The notes: generated by a model from the sequence alone, not told the origin. DNA of 64,000 nucleotides from an uncultured Olsenella sp. (GCA_949287905.1 CASEHX010000001.1:62001-126000); one strand, 5' to 3'. Positions 42,139-50,382 are shown, counted from the first letter of the stretch. Made by a program: numbers and translations.

Positions 42139-44802
42139 ATGAGCACCGCCGACTACAAGACCATGACCACCGCCGAGATTCGTGAGGACTTCCTGCGCTT
42201 CTTCGAGGCTAAGGGCTGCAAGCTGTACCCGTCCTCGTCGCTCGTGCCGGACGACCCGTCGCTTCTGCTCACCAACGCGGGCATGAACCAGTTCAAGGAG
42301 TACTACCAGGGCAAGAAGACCATGCCCGAGATCGGCGCCTGCTCCTGCCAGAAGTGCCTGCGCACCAATGACATCGACAACATCGGCGACGCCACGCACC
42401 TCTCCTTCTTTGAGATGCTCGGCAACTTCTCCTTTGGCGGCTACTCCAAGGCCGACGCCATCGCCTGGGCCTACGATTTCATCACGAACCCCGACCACCT
42501 GGGCCTTCCGCCCGAGCGCCTCTATATGACCGTCTTTGAGGACGACGACGAGGCCATCGAGCTCTGGCACGAGCAGGGCGTCCCCTACGACCACATCTCC
42601 CGCCTCGGTGCCGACGACAACTTCTGGGCCGCCGGCCCCACCGGCCCCTGCGGCCCGTGCTCGGAGATCTACTTCGACCAGGGCGAGGAGTTCGGCTGCG
42701 GCGGCGAGCACTGTGGCCCCGGCTGCGACGACTGCGACCGCTTCCTCGAGTTCTGGAACCTCGTCTTCACGCAGTACGACCGCCAGGAGGACGGCTCGAT
42801 GCCGGAGCTGCCGCACCGCAACATCGACACCGGCATGGGCCTCGAGCGCATTGCGGCCATCATGCAGCACAAGGGCACCAACTACGACGGTGACCTGCTC
42901 CAGGGCCTCATCGGCGTGGGCGAGGGCCTCTCCGGCCACACCTACGGCACCGACGCCGCCCGCGACCGCAGCCTGCGCATCGTGGCCGACCACGCCCGCG
43001 CCGTCACGTTCATGATCGGCGACGGCATCCTGCCGGGCAACGAGGGCCGCGGCTACGTCCTGCGCCGCCTGCTGCGCCGCGCCGTCTACCACGGCCGCCT
43101 CATGGGCATCGAGGGCGAGTTCCTCGGCTCCTACGTGAAGAAGATCTGCGAGCTCATGGGCCAGAACTACCCGGCCATCACGGAGAACCGCTCGCTCATC
43201 GACGGCATCGTCCGCGCCGAGGAGGAGCGCTTCGGCGCCACGCTCGACGCCGGCGAGGAGCTGCTCGCCGCCGAGCTCGACGGCCTTGCCGAGGGCGCCA
43301 CGCTCTCCGGCGAGGTGGCCTTCAAGCTGCACGACACCTACGGGTTCCCCATCGACCTCACGCGCGAGATCTGCGAGGGCGCCGGTCACGACGTCGACAT
43401 GGACGCCTTCGACGCCTGCATGACCGAGCAGCGCGAGCGTGCCCGCGCCTCCGCCAACCGTGACGCCTGGGGCACCTTCAACGACGTCTGGACCGCGCTC
43501 TCCGACCGCCTGGCGGACACGGAGTTTGTTGGCTACGACCAGGACGAGGCCTCCGCGCACGTGCTCGCCATCGTGGCGGACGGCGCCGAGGCCGAGCGCG
43601 CCGAGACGGGCGACGAGGTCGAGGTCGTTCTCGACGTCACCCCGTTCTACGCCGAGATGGGCGGTCAGGTGGGCGACACCGGCGTCCTGACGACGGCTGC
43701 CGGCGCGCGTCTGCGCGTGACCGGCACCAAGGTCAAGGACACGCTCTACGTGCACGCGGCAACGGTCGAGGAGGGCACCGTCGCCGTGGGCGACGAGGTC
43801 TGCGCCGCGATCGACGCCGGTCGCCGCGAGCTCATCCGCCGCAACCACACCGCCACGCACCTGCTCGACGCCGCGCTCAAGAGGGTCCTGGGCGACCACG
43901 TCTCCCAGGCCGGCTCCCTCGTGGCGCCTGACCGCCTGCGCTTTGACTTCACCCACTTCGAGGCTGTGACGGCCGATGAGCTCGCCCGCATCGAGGGCAT
44001 GGTCAACGCGGAGATCTTTGCCGCCGAGCCCATCGTGACCCGCGTCATGGGAATCGACGAGGCCAAGGCATCCGGCGCCGTCGCCCTCTTCGGCGAGAAG
44101 TACGGTGACGTCGTGCGCGTGGTCTCCACCGGCGAGTCCGACGCTCCCTTCTCGCGCGAGCTCTGCGGCGGCACGCACGCCAAGAACACCGCCGACCTCG
44201 GCATCTTCAAGATCGTCTCCGAGGGTTCCGTGGGCTCCAACGCCCGCCGCATCGAGGCCGTGACCTCGATGGGCGCCATCGAGTACGTGGACGAGCGCCT
44301 GCTCGCCCTCGACGAGGTGGCCCACGAGCTCAAGTGCCGCCCGGACGACGTCTCCGCGCGCGTGGCCGCCCTCCAGGCGGAGCTGCGCGAGACGCGCAAG
44401 GCCCTCGAGGCCGCGACGACCGGCGCCGGTGCCGGCAAGGTGGCCGACGCCATCAAGTCCGCGGTCCAGCTCGACGGCTACAAGGTCGTGGTCGCCCGCA
44501 TCGACGGCCTCTCCGGCAAGGAGATGCGCTCCGCCTGGGACGGCATCCGCGACGCTTCCAACGGCGAGCCCGTGGCCTGCGTGATCGCCTCCGCCACGCC
44601 CGACGGCAAGGTCGCCCTTCTCGCCGGTGGCACGGACGCCGCCGTCTCCGCTGGCTTTGCCGCCGGCTCCATCATCAAGGACATCGCCGGCCTCGTGGGC
44701 GGTCGCGGCGGCGGAAGGCCCAACATGGCCCAGGCCGGCGGCTCCGACGTCTCCGGCATCGACGCCGCGCTCGACGCGGCGCGCTCGGCGCTCGGGATCT
44801 AG
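42139..44802 (+). CDS. alaS: Alanyl-tRNA synthetase
   Basis: Charges tRNA-Ala; class II synthetase of 887 residues, full length. The N-terminal catalytic domain begins EIREDFLRFFEAKGC and includes LTNAGMNQFKEYY and the class II core. The editing domain has the zinc motif HTATHLLDAAL (HxxxH) and CGGTHAKN, and the C-terminal C-Ala domain ends in the Gly-rich DHHA1 segment VGGRGGGRPNMAQAGG. All are present, so it should edit mischarged Ser and Gly. ATG 42139 follows GAGGGAGACAC. Its stop overlaps the ruvX start by one base; alaS-ruvX-mltG is a conserved gene order in Gram-positive bacteria. Confidence 0.98.
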   Translation: MSTADYKTMTTAEIREDFLRFFEAKGCKLYPSSSLVPDDPSLLLTNAGMNQFKEYYQGKKTMPEIGACSCQKCLRTNDIDNIGDATHLSFFEMLGNFSFGGYSKADAIAWAYDFITNPDHLGLPPERLYMTVFEDDDEAIELWHEQGVPYDHISRLGADDNFWAAGPTGPCGPCSEIYFDQGEEFGCGGEHCGPGCDDCDRFLEFWNLVFTQYDRQEDGSMPELPHRNIDTGMGLERIAAIMQHKGTNYDGDLLQGLIGVGEGLSGHTYGTDAARDRSLRIVADHARAVTFMIGDGILPGNEGRGYVLRRLLRRAVYHGRLMGIEGEFLGSYVKKICELMGQNYPAITENRSLIDGIVRAEEERFGATLDAGEELLAAELDGLAEGATLSGEVAFKLHDTYGFPIDLTREICEGAGHDVDMDAFDACMTEQRERARASANRDAWGTFNDVWTALSDRLADTEFVGYDQDEASAHVLAIVADGAEAERAETGDEVEVVLDVTPFYAEMGGQVGDTGVLTTAAGARLRVTGTKVKDTLYVHAATVEEGTVAVGDEVCAAIDAGRRELIRRNHTATHLLDAALKRVLGDHVSQAGSLVAPDRLRFDFTHFEAVTADELARIEGMVNAEIFAAEPIVTRVMGIDEAKASGAVALFGEKYGDVVRVVSTGESDAPFSRELCGGTHAKNTADLGIFKIVSEGSVGSNARRIEAVTSMGAIEYVDERLLALDEVAHELKCRPDDVSARVAALQAELRETRKALEAATTGAGAGKVADAIKSAVQLDGYKVVVARIDGLSGKEMRSAWDGIRDASNGEPVACVIASATPDGKVALLAGGTDAAVSAGFAAGSIIKDIAGLVGGRGGGRPNMAQAGGSDVSGIDAALDAARSALGI

Positions 44803-45215
44803 TGAGGGTCCTCGCGCTCGACATAGGTGAGGTGCGCGTCGGGGTCGCGGTGAGCGATCCCGACGCTCGCGTATCGTCGCCCGTCTGCGTGCTTCCCGCG
44901 GCCGAGGTCCTCGCCCACGCCGTCACCTTCCGGCGCGTCCTCGAGGACTGGGAGCCCGACCTTCTCGTGTGCGGCCTCCCGCGCACGATGGCAGGGGAGG
45001 ACGGCCCCCAGGCGGAGCGAATTCGCGCCCAAGCACAAAAAATCGCCACATCCTGCGGACTTCCCTTGGAGTTTGCGGACGAGAGGCTGTCTTCGGCCGA
45101 GGCCAAGCGTATCCTGAGGGAGCAGGGGCTCAGCGAACGCTCCATGCGCGGCAAGGTCGACATGGTCGCCGCGAGCCTGTTTTTGCAGTCCTGGCTCGAC
45201 GCCAGGCAGATCTGA
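44802..45215 (+). CDS. yqgF: RuvX/YqgF-type putative pre-16S rRNA nuclease
   Basis: 137-residue RNase H-fold protein. RVLALDIGEVRVGVAVSDPD gives the first catalytic Asp, VCGLPRTMAGEDGP the conserved loop, FADERLSSAEAKRIL the acidic helix, and KVDMVAASLFLQSWLD the last Asp. Family members process the 5' end of 16S rRNA and were earlier thought to be Holliday-junction resolvases. Start is GTG 44802, since the family begins right at this point and the codon overlaps the alaS stop by one base. Longer in-frame readings are alaS in another frame. mltG follows nine bases later. Confidence 0.93.
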   Translation: MRVLALDIGEVRVGVAVSDPDARVSSPVCVLPAAEVLAHAVTFRRVLEDWEPDLLVCGLPRTMAGEDGPQAERIRAQAQKIATSCGLPLEFADERLSSAEAKRILREQGLSERSMRGKVDMVAASLFLQSWLDARQI

Positions 45216-45224
45216 AAGGCTACT

Positions 45225-46514
45225 ATGGCCACACCCGACAGCAGGGACCCGAAGCGCGCCGCTCACTTTGGCGCACAGGGCGACGGACGGGGCGCCGATC
45301 TGGGAACGGGGGCCATGGCTCCCATTCCGGCTTCCCCGAGCGCAACGGCACCGCACACGGTGCTCAAGGACGGGCAAGTCTCAAAGCGAGCCGCGGCTGC
45401 CACCAGGCGCGCCGGCTCACACATGTCAAAGGGCACGCGCGGAGCCTCTCAGGGCAGGCACGTTCCTCTCGCGGTTGTCGCCGTCGTCATCGCGGTGGCG
45501 GTGGCCTGCGTCGCGGGCATCTTCTTCGTGCCCGGTCTCTTCTCGAGCAACGAGGATCCCCAGCAGCAGGAGGCAGAGCTCGCCGAGCCCGGAACCGAGG
45601 TCACGATCACGATCCCCGAGGGCTCCGGTGCCGCCGCCGTCGCTCAGGTGCTCTACGAGAACGGCCTCATCGCCGACCAGAGCGAGTTTCTCGCCGAGGT
45701 CCGTCGGACCGAGGCTGAGTCCGCCATCAAGAGCGGCTCCTACCTGATCGTTGCCGGCTCCGACAACACGCAGATCATCGAGCTGCTCACGGCCGGCCCC
45801 AACATCTCCACGGCGCAGATCACCGTTCCCGAGGGGTACACCGTGAAGCAGATCGCGGCGCTCGCCGAGGAGAAGCTCGGAATCTCCGCCGATGACTTCC
45901 TGGCGCAGGCGAAGGCCTCCAACTACGTGGCCGACTACTCCTTCCTCGCGGACGTCGACCCGAGCTACGACTCGCTCGAGGGCTATCTCTTCCCCAAGAC
46001 CTACGACTTCTCCAGCGAGGAGAGCGTCACCGCCGACACCGTCATCCGCGTCATGCTCGACCAGTTCGAGACCGAGGTCGCCTCGCTCGACCTCGTCTCG
46101 GCGGCGGCGTCCATCTCTGAGCGCTACGGAATCCAGGTCGACGAGAACGACCTCGTGACCCTCGCCTCGATCATCGAGCGCGAGGCGGGCGGGGACGAGC
46201 ACCGAGGCGACGTTGCCTCCGTCTTCTACAACCGCCTGAGGGACGGCATGATGCTCCAGAGCGACGCGACGCTCGTCTACTCGCTCGACCGTGAGGTCAC
46301 GGCCGACGACCTCAAGGTGGACGACCCCTACAACACCTATACGCGGGACGGCCTCACGCCGACTCCGATCTGCTCCCCGGGCCTGCCGTCGATCGAGGCC
46401 GCTGCCAACCCCAACGACACCGACTACCTCTACTTCTTCCTCAGCGGCGACTACGCGGCCTTCTCGAGGACCCTCTCTGAGCATGAGCAGGCAATCGCAA
46501 ACCGGCCGCAGTAG
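45225..46514 (+). CDS. mltG: Endolytic murein transglycosylase MltG
   Basis: Cleaves nascent peptidoglycan glycan strands and so ends their elongation; membrane-anchored with the domain outside. 429 residues: a cytoplasmic, low-complexity N-terminus (1-79), one transmembrane helix (about 80-103), a LysM-like region with TVPEGYTVKQIAALAEEKLG, and the YceG catalytic domain. Catalytic Glu318 lies in LASIIEREAGG, and DVASVFYNRLRDGMMLQSDATLVYSL-type sequence follows. CSPGLPSIEAAANPND is near the end. The cytoplasmic tail of 79 residues is longer than usual and rich in Ala/Pro. Start ATG 45225 comes nine bases after ruvX. Confidence 0.95.
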   Translation: MATPDSRDPKRAAHFGAQGDGRGADLGTGAMAPIPASPSATAPHTVLKDGQVSKRAAAATRRAGSHMSKGTRGASQGRHVPLAVVAVVIAVAVACVAGIFFVPGLFSSNEDPQQQEAELAEPGTEVTITIPEGSGAAAVAQVLYENGLIADQSEFLAEVRRTEAESAIKSGSYLIVAGSDNTQIIELLTAGPNISTAQITVPEGYTVKQIAALAEEKLGISADDFLAQAKASNYVADYSFLADVDPSYDSLEGYLFPKTYDFSSEESVTADTVIRVMLDQFETEVASLDLVSAAASISERYGIQVDENDLVTLASIIEREAGGDEHRGDVASVFYNRLRDGMMLQSDATLVYSLDREVTADDLKVDDPYNTYTRDGLTPTPICSPGLPSIEAAANPNDTDYLYFFLSGDYAAFSRTLSEHEQAIANRPQ

Positions 46515-47022
46515 CGCGCGCCGCGGGCCCTTCCGGGCCACTCGATACGTGTCCGCGCTGCCCCTCGTCGACGTGAGCGAGCTCGTCGGCGAGGGGGTGC
46601 GCCTCGTGCTTCTCGACCGCGACAACACCTGCGTGCCCCGCGACGCGAAGGTGCCGCCTGCCGCGGTGATGGAGTGGCTCGACCGGGCGCGTGCCGCGGG
46701 CCTCACGCTGTGCCTGGTGTCCAACAACTTCCATTCCGACCAGGTGCGCGGGTCGGCCGAGCACATGGGCATGGACGTGGTCGATCACGCCATGAAGCCG
46801 CTCCCGATTGCCCTGCGTCGTGCGATGCGCATGGAGGGCTTCTCCCCGCGCGAGACCGTGATGATCGGGGACCAGGTGTTCACCGACGTGGTCGCGGGAA
46901 ACCTCGCCGGGGTGCGCACGATCCTCGTGCGCCCGCAGTCGCGCAAGGACCTCTGGTACACCCACATCTTCCGCGTCTTCGAGCGCCTCGCCCTGCGCGG
47001 GGTCACCTTCGACGGCGAGTAG
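46483..47022 (+). CDS. YqeG-family HAD-IIIA phosphatase
   Basis: 179 residues. Motif I LLDRDNTCVPRD with nucleophile Asp and second Asp, motif II LVSNNFH, a lysine in AMKPLPIALRRAM, and motif IV MIGDQVFTDVVAGNLAG. This is the small cap-less HAD-IIIA layout of YqeG, whose substrate is unknown (a phosphatidylglycerophosphate-phosphatase-type role has been shown for eukaryotic relatives). Start ATG 46483 overlaps mltG by 32 bases and keeps the conserved run RATRYVSALPLVDV. A GTG at 46549 would cut this run and is less likely. In Bacillus, yqeG lies in a cluster with yqeH and aroE; here aroK follows. Confidence 0.87.
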   Translation: MSRQSQTGRSSARRGPFRATRYVSALPLVDVSELVGEGVRLVLLDRDNTCVPRDAKVPPAAVMEWLDRARAAGLTLCLVSNNFHSDQVRGSAEHMGMDVVDHAMKPLPIALRRAMRMEGFSPRETVMIGDQVFTDVVAGNLAGVRTILVRPQSRKDLWYTHIFRVFERLALRGVTFDGE

Positions 47023-47040
47023 CCCAACTACGTAGCTGCC

Positions 47041-47185
47041 GGGCCACACACCATTCCTCCGAGAAGTGCGCTTCGCGAAACTTCTCTCCGGAATGATGTG
47101 TGGCCCTACCGATGTCGCGGGCCGCGCCCCCGTGTTCCGGAGGGAGGTTTCGCGAAGCGCACCTCCCGGAGGAACACGGGGGCGC
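47041..47185. repeat. Two long hairpins with reverse-complementary loops
   Basis: Hairpin 1: 27-base arms 47041-47067 and 47080-47106 (23 matched) around GCGCTTCGCGAA. Hairpin 2: 25-base arms 47124-47148 and 47161-47185 (22 matched) around TTCGCGAAGCGC, the exact reverse complement of the first loop. The two stems are unrelated in sequence. Both carry a small internal mismatch of about three bases (TCC/GGA type) at a similar place. Confidence 0.9.
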
Positions 47186-47245
47186 CCCACGGGCACCCGG
47201 TATCGAGTAGAATCTCTTCTCGGTATGAGACGCGAGGAGGAAGCT

Positions 47246-47791
47246 TTGTCGCACGATCCGAGATACGTTGTCCACGAGGGGTGCGACCACCTCTTCTTCG
47301 TGGGGTTTCTCGGTGCCGGCAAGTCAACGCTCGCGCGCAACCTCGGCGGGCTCTTCCACAGGCCGCACGTTGACACCGACCGCCTCGTGGAGCGCGCGCT
47401 CGGTCGCTCCGTGGCGCAGATCTTTGCCGACGAGGGCGAGGATCGGTTCCGCGAGGAGGAGACCGCCCAGCTGAGACGCCTCAGGGCACGCAAGTCGCTG
47501 CTCGTGAGCTGTGGCGGCGGCATCGTGGAGCGTGCCGAGAACTGCGAGCTCATGCACGAGATGGGGGTCGTGGTGTTTCTCGATGGCGACCTCGAGGACT
47601 CGCTCCGGCAGATTCGCCGCCCCGACCTCAGGCCCGATCTGGGCACGGCGGAGCACGCCGCCGAGGTGTATCGCCGCCGGCGCCCGCTCTACGAGGGCGT
47701 CGCGGACATCACGATCGACATACGCAACAAGTCGTTTGAGCAGGTCGCCCTCGAGTCGGGCAAGCTGCTGTGGGAGAAGGGCCTCTTATGA
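47246..47791 (+). CDS. aroK: Shikimate kinase
   Basis: Phosphorylates shikimate in the aromatic amino-acid pathway; 181-residue P-loop kinase. Walker A GFLGAGKSTLARNL, shikimate-binding Asp in HVDTDRLVE, Arg in EDRFREEE, the GGG turn in VSCGGGIVE and the lid Arg in RPDLRPDLG are all present, so it should be active. Start chosen: TTG 47246, because GGAGGAA lies six bases upstream. An ATG at 47225 is in frame but has no ribosome site. Its TGA overlaps the next gene's ATG (ATGA), so it is coupled to the AroB-like protein. Confidence 0.92.
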   Translation: MSHDPRYVVHEGCDHLFFVGFLGAGKSTLARNLGGLFHRPHVDTDRLVERALGRSVAQIFADEGEDRFREEETAQLRRLRARKSLLVSCGGGIVERAENCELMHEMGVVVFLDGDLEDSLRQIRRPDLRPDLGTAEHAAEVYRRRRPLYEGVADITIDIRNKSFEQVALESGKLLWEKGLL

Positions 47792-48927
47792 GCGACGCCA
47801 GTGACGCCACCGAGAGAAACGACACCGTGAAGGCGGCCGCCCCGCGGACCGTGCGCCAGTGGGTGGTCATGCGCGGGGGTTCGATGGACCTGCGCGTGGG
47901 GGAGGGCATCCTGCCCGAGGCCGCGAGCACCCTCCGGTCCTCCGCCGGGCGCCCGCACTCCTGCCTCCTCGTCCACGAGGAGCGTACGCCCGAGGACGTG
48001 GTGCGCACCCTTCACGACAACCTCTGCGCCTCCGGCTTTGCCGTGAGCGCGGCAACCTTCGACGCCGACGGGTGCGACCTGGCCACGGCCTCGAGGTTCT
48101 GCTCCCTTCTCGGCGACGCGCGAACCACCAGCGATGACGTGGTGGTCGCGGTCGGCGGCTACGAGACGCTCTCGGTTGCCTCGTTCGCATGCTCCTCGTG
48201 GTGCGGCGGCGTTCCGCTCGCCGAGGTCCCGCTCGACCTCGCGAGCGCCGTCGTGGCGGCCACGACGCCGCGCGCCCTCGACGCGTCCGGGCTGCCGCGC
48301 ATGCTCTCGCAGGACGCCACCGCGCGCTTCACGTTCATCGACCTCGACCTCGTTGCCGCCGACCCCGCGTGCGAGGAGTCGAGGCTCGCCTTCGCGCTCA
48401 TGGCGCAGACGGCCATGTGCGACTCCGACCGCTCCTTCGGCCAGCTCTGGGACGTGGCCGACCAGCTGGCGGCCGGTGACCGCGAGGCCCTTGCCGAGCA
48501 GGTCAAGAACACGCTCAAGAGCCGCGGCAAGGTCTCCTCGGCGACGAGCGCCGCGCTTCGCCAGTCGCTCGAGTTTGGCACGACGTTCGCCGGCGCCCTG
48601 CGCTCGATCGCTCCCGAGGTGAGCGCCTCGACGGCGCTCGCCGACGGCATGCGCTTTGCGTCGCGTCTCGCCGTGGTGCTCGAGTCGCTCCCCGTGGACG
48701 ACATGCTCGCGGTGGACGAGCTGCTTGAGCGTCTCGGCCTCGACACCACGCGGGAGACGGTGGACCCGGCCGAGCTCGTCGCTCGCATTCGAAGCGAGCG
48801 CCTCCTTCGCACCAACCGCTTCATGCTCGCCGTCCCGCGCGCCCTCGGTCGCGTTCGCCTCTCCGTTATGTCCGACGAGACGATGACCGAGCACGCCACG
48901 GCATGGTGCGCCTCTCGTCCGGCGTGA
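47788..48927 (+). CDS. Degenerate 3-dehydroquinate synthase-like protein (AroB position)
   Basis: 379 residues. It occupies the place of aroB in the conserved order aroK-aroB-pepP-efp-nusB and follows the AroB layout: DDVVVAVGGYETLSVASFAC equates to the NAD-binding GGGVxxDxxGF, EVPLDLASAVVAATTPRAL to the PTTLLAQVDSSVGGKT strand, and LEFGTTFAGALR (262-272) to LNFGHTFGHA. In each case the key residues are gone. The lysine of GGKT is absent, the first zinc-ligand histidine is Thr265, and the HGE histidine and the AE-x-x-K glutamate are not found. Normal synthase chemistry is therefore unlikely. Translation is coupled to aroK (ATGA). I infer a decayed or repurposed AroB; another aroB may exist elsewhere. 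Confidence 0.72.
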   Translation: MSDASDATERNDTVKAAAPRTVRQWVVMRGGSMDLRVGEGILPEAASTLRSSAGRPHSCLLVHEERTPEDVVRTLHDNLCASGFAVSAATFDADGCDLATASRFCSLLGDARTTSDDVVVAVGGYETLSVASFACSSWCGGVPLAEVPLDLASAVVAATTPRALDASGLPRMLSQDATARFTFIDLDLVAADPACEESRLAFALMAQTAMCDSDRSFGQLWDVADQLAAGDREALAEQVKNTLKSRGKVSSATSAALRQSLEFGTTFAGALRSIAPEVSASTALADGMRFASRLAVVLESLPVDDMLAVDELLERLGLDTTRETVDPAELVARIRSERLLRTNRFMLAVPRALGRVRLSVMSDETMTEHATAWCASRPA

Positions 48928-48941
48928 CCCCTGGCCACGGC

Positions 48942-49004
48942 GTGACATTTGGCTACGACCCCTTTGTCACATAATGTGACACTTGGCTACGACCCCATTG
49001 TCAC
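48942..49004. repeat. Two tandem copies of the 29-base GTGACA...TGTCAC element
   Basis: Copies at 48942-48970 and 48976-49004, five bases apart, differ at two positions. Both match the copy at 6347. They lie between the AroB-like stop and the M24 peptidase start, ending 19 bases before its ATG, next to the ribosome site GAAAGGA. Confidence 0.92.
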
Positions 49005-49023
49005 ATCGAGAAAGGATACGAAC

Positions 49024-50148
49024 ATGGCAGATGCTAAGGCATGCGCCGGGCGCGTGGAGCGCCTGCGCGAACTGATGGCGGAGCGCGGCTACGACGCCGT
49101 CATCCTGCGCAACAACCCTGACCTTCGCTGGCTCACCGGCGCCGAGCGCACCTTCGACGACGAGATCGCCCACACCGCGGTGATCACCGCCACCGGGCAG
49201 TGGCTCCACACCGACTCCCGCTACTACAACACCTTCGTCGAGCGCCTGGGCGCGGACACCGTGTGGGCGCTGGACATGGACGTCATCGACCCGGCCGCCT
49301 GGGCGGCGCGTCGCCTGGCTGCCGAGCGCGTGCGCGTGGCTGCCGTGGAGGATACCTGCGACCTCGCGTTCTACGACGATCTTCTCGTGGAGCTCGGCCG
49401 TGCCGGGATCGCCTGCCTCACCCCGCGTCTCCACGGTGACATCTGCGACCTGCGCATGGTCAAGGACGCCGAGGAGGTCTCCCTCATGCACCGCGCGCAG
49501 GAGATCACCGACGAGGCCTTCTCGCACATCTGCGAGTTCATCCGCCCTGGCATGACGGAGCAGCAGATCCGCGTTGAGCTGGAGAACTACATGCTCTCGC
49601 ACGGCGCCGACGCGCTCTCCTTTGGCACGATCCTTGCCTCCGGCCCCAACGGCGCCAACCCGCACGCCCAGCCCGGCGAGCGCCAGGTGCGCGAGGGCGA
49701 CCTCATCGTCATGGACTACGGCGCCGGCTATCACGACTACCACGCGGACATGACGCGCACCGTCTCGGTGGGCGAGCCGAGCGAGGAGCAGCGCGCCGTC
49801 TACGACGTGGTGCGTCGCGCCCACGAGGAGAGTGCCGCGGCCGTGCGCGCCGGCGTGATCGGCCGTGACATCCACGAGATCGCGGCGCGCGTGATCTCCG
49901 ACGCCGGCTACGGCGACTACTTCGGCCACGGTCTCGGCCACGGAGTGGGCATCCAGATCCACGAGAACCCGAACTTCAACCGTCGCTGGGACCGTCCGGT
50001 GCCGGAGGGCTCGGTCGTGACCATCGAGCCGGGCATCTACCTGCCCGGGCGCTTCGGCATCCGTCTCGAGGACTTTGGCCTCGTGACCGCCGACGGCTAC
50101 GAGCCCTTCACGCGCTCCACGCACGACCTCGTGGTCGTGGGGAAGTAG
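49024..50148 (+). CDS. pepP: M24 family Xaa-Pro aminopeptidase
   Basis: Metallo-aminopeptidase that removes N-terminal residues before proline; cytoplasmic, 374 residues. An N-terminal creatinase-like domain (MAERGYDAVILRNNPDLRWLTG) precedes the pita-bread domain. Metal ligands: Asp in IVMDYGAGYHDYHADMTRT (two Asp), His in GHGLGHGVGI, Glu in TIEPGIY and Glu in IRLEDFG. All are complete. It could be PepP or PepQ; dimer/substrate details are not resolved. Start ATG 49024 follows GAAAGGATACGAAC; a 25-codon upstream extension runs through the dispersed repeat and is not supported. Position upstream of efp is conserved in many Gram-positives. Confidence 0.93.
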   Translation: MADAKACAGRVERLRELMAERGYDAVILRNNPDLRWLTGAERTFDDEIAHTAVITATGQWLHTDSRYYNTFVERLGADTVWALDMDVIDPAAWAARRLAAERVRVAAVEDTCDLAFYDDLLVELGRAGIACLTPRLHGDICDLRMVKDAEEVSLMHRAQEITDEAFSHICEFIRPGMTEQQIRVELENYMLSHGADALSFGTILASGPNGANPHAQPGERQVREGDLIVMDYGAGYHDYHADMTRTVSVGEPSEEQRAVYDVVRRAHEESAAAVRAGVIGRDIHEIAARVISDAGYGDYFGHGLGHGVGIQIHENPNFNRRWDRPVPEGSVVTIEPGIYLPGRFGIRLEDFGLVTADGYEPFTRSTHDLVVVGK

Positions 50149-50185
50149 GCGCCCGCCCGCCCTTCTCGGCATGAGCCACCCTCTG

Positions 50186-50320
50186 CGTACCAAGAATCCC
50201 GAGCTGCGCGTTCTTCTCGTCATGCGCAGCTCGGGTTTTTTGTCCAAACGGACACGTTTTGGCCCGCGCGCATGCGAAGGTTCAATCTTTTGCATGCGCC
50301 GCTCGGGATTCGTGGAACGC
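50186..50320. repeat. Two-hairpin repeat element with GTCC-AAAC-GGAC linker
   Basis: Hairpin A, 50198-50235 (see terminator). Linker GTCCAAACGGAC, 50242-50253. Hairpin B, GCGCATGC (50268-50275) with GCATGCGC (50292-50299). Then CCGCTCGGGATTCGTGG. The order and the loop words match, in reverse, the modules at 25577 and 27376. The rest of the pepP-efp gap holds only the efp promoter. Confidence 0.88.
50198..50241 (+). terminator. Terminator after the M24 peptidase gene
   Basis: Perfect 12-bp stem CCCGAGCTGCGC / GCGCAGCTCGGG with loop GTTCTTCTCGTCAT followed by TTTTTT (50236-50241). Confidence 0.9.
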
Positions 50321-50373
50321 CGGCGCACCCGCGCTCCCCACATCATGGAATCCCCGCGTAGACCGTCCGCGGG

Positions 50374-50382
50374 TGCTAAACT
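50374..50382 (+). promoter_or_regulatory. Extended -10 promoter of efp
   Basis: TGCTAAACT, 37 bases upstream of the efp ATG. Confidence 0.5.

Noticed and set aside
48949-49023. N-terminal extension of the M24 peptidase through the 29-base repeats
   Set aside because: The same peptide appears in another frame context at 6347, so it is a repeat artefact; the ATG at 49024 has a ribosome site.
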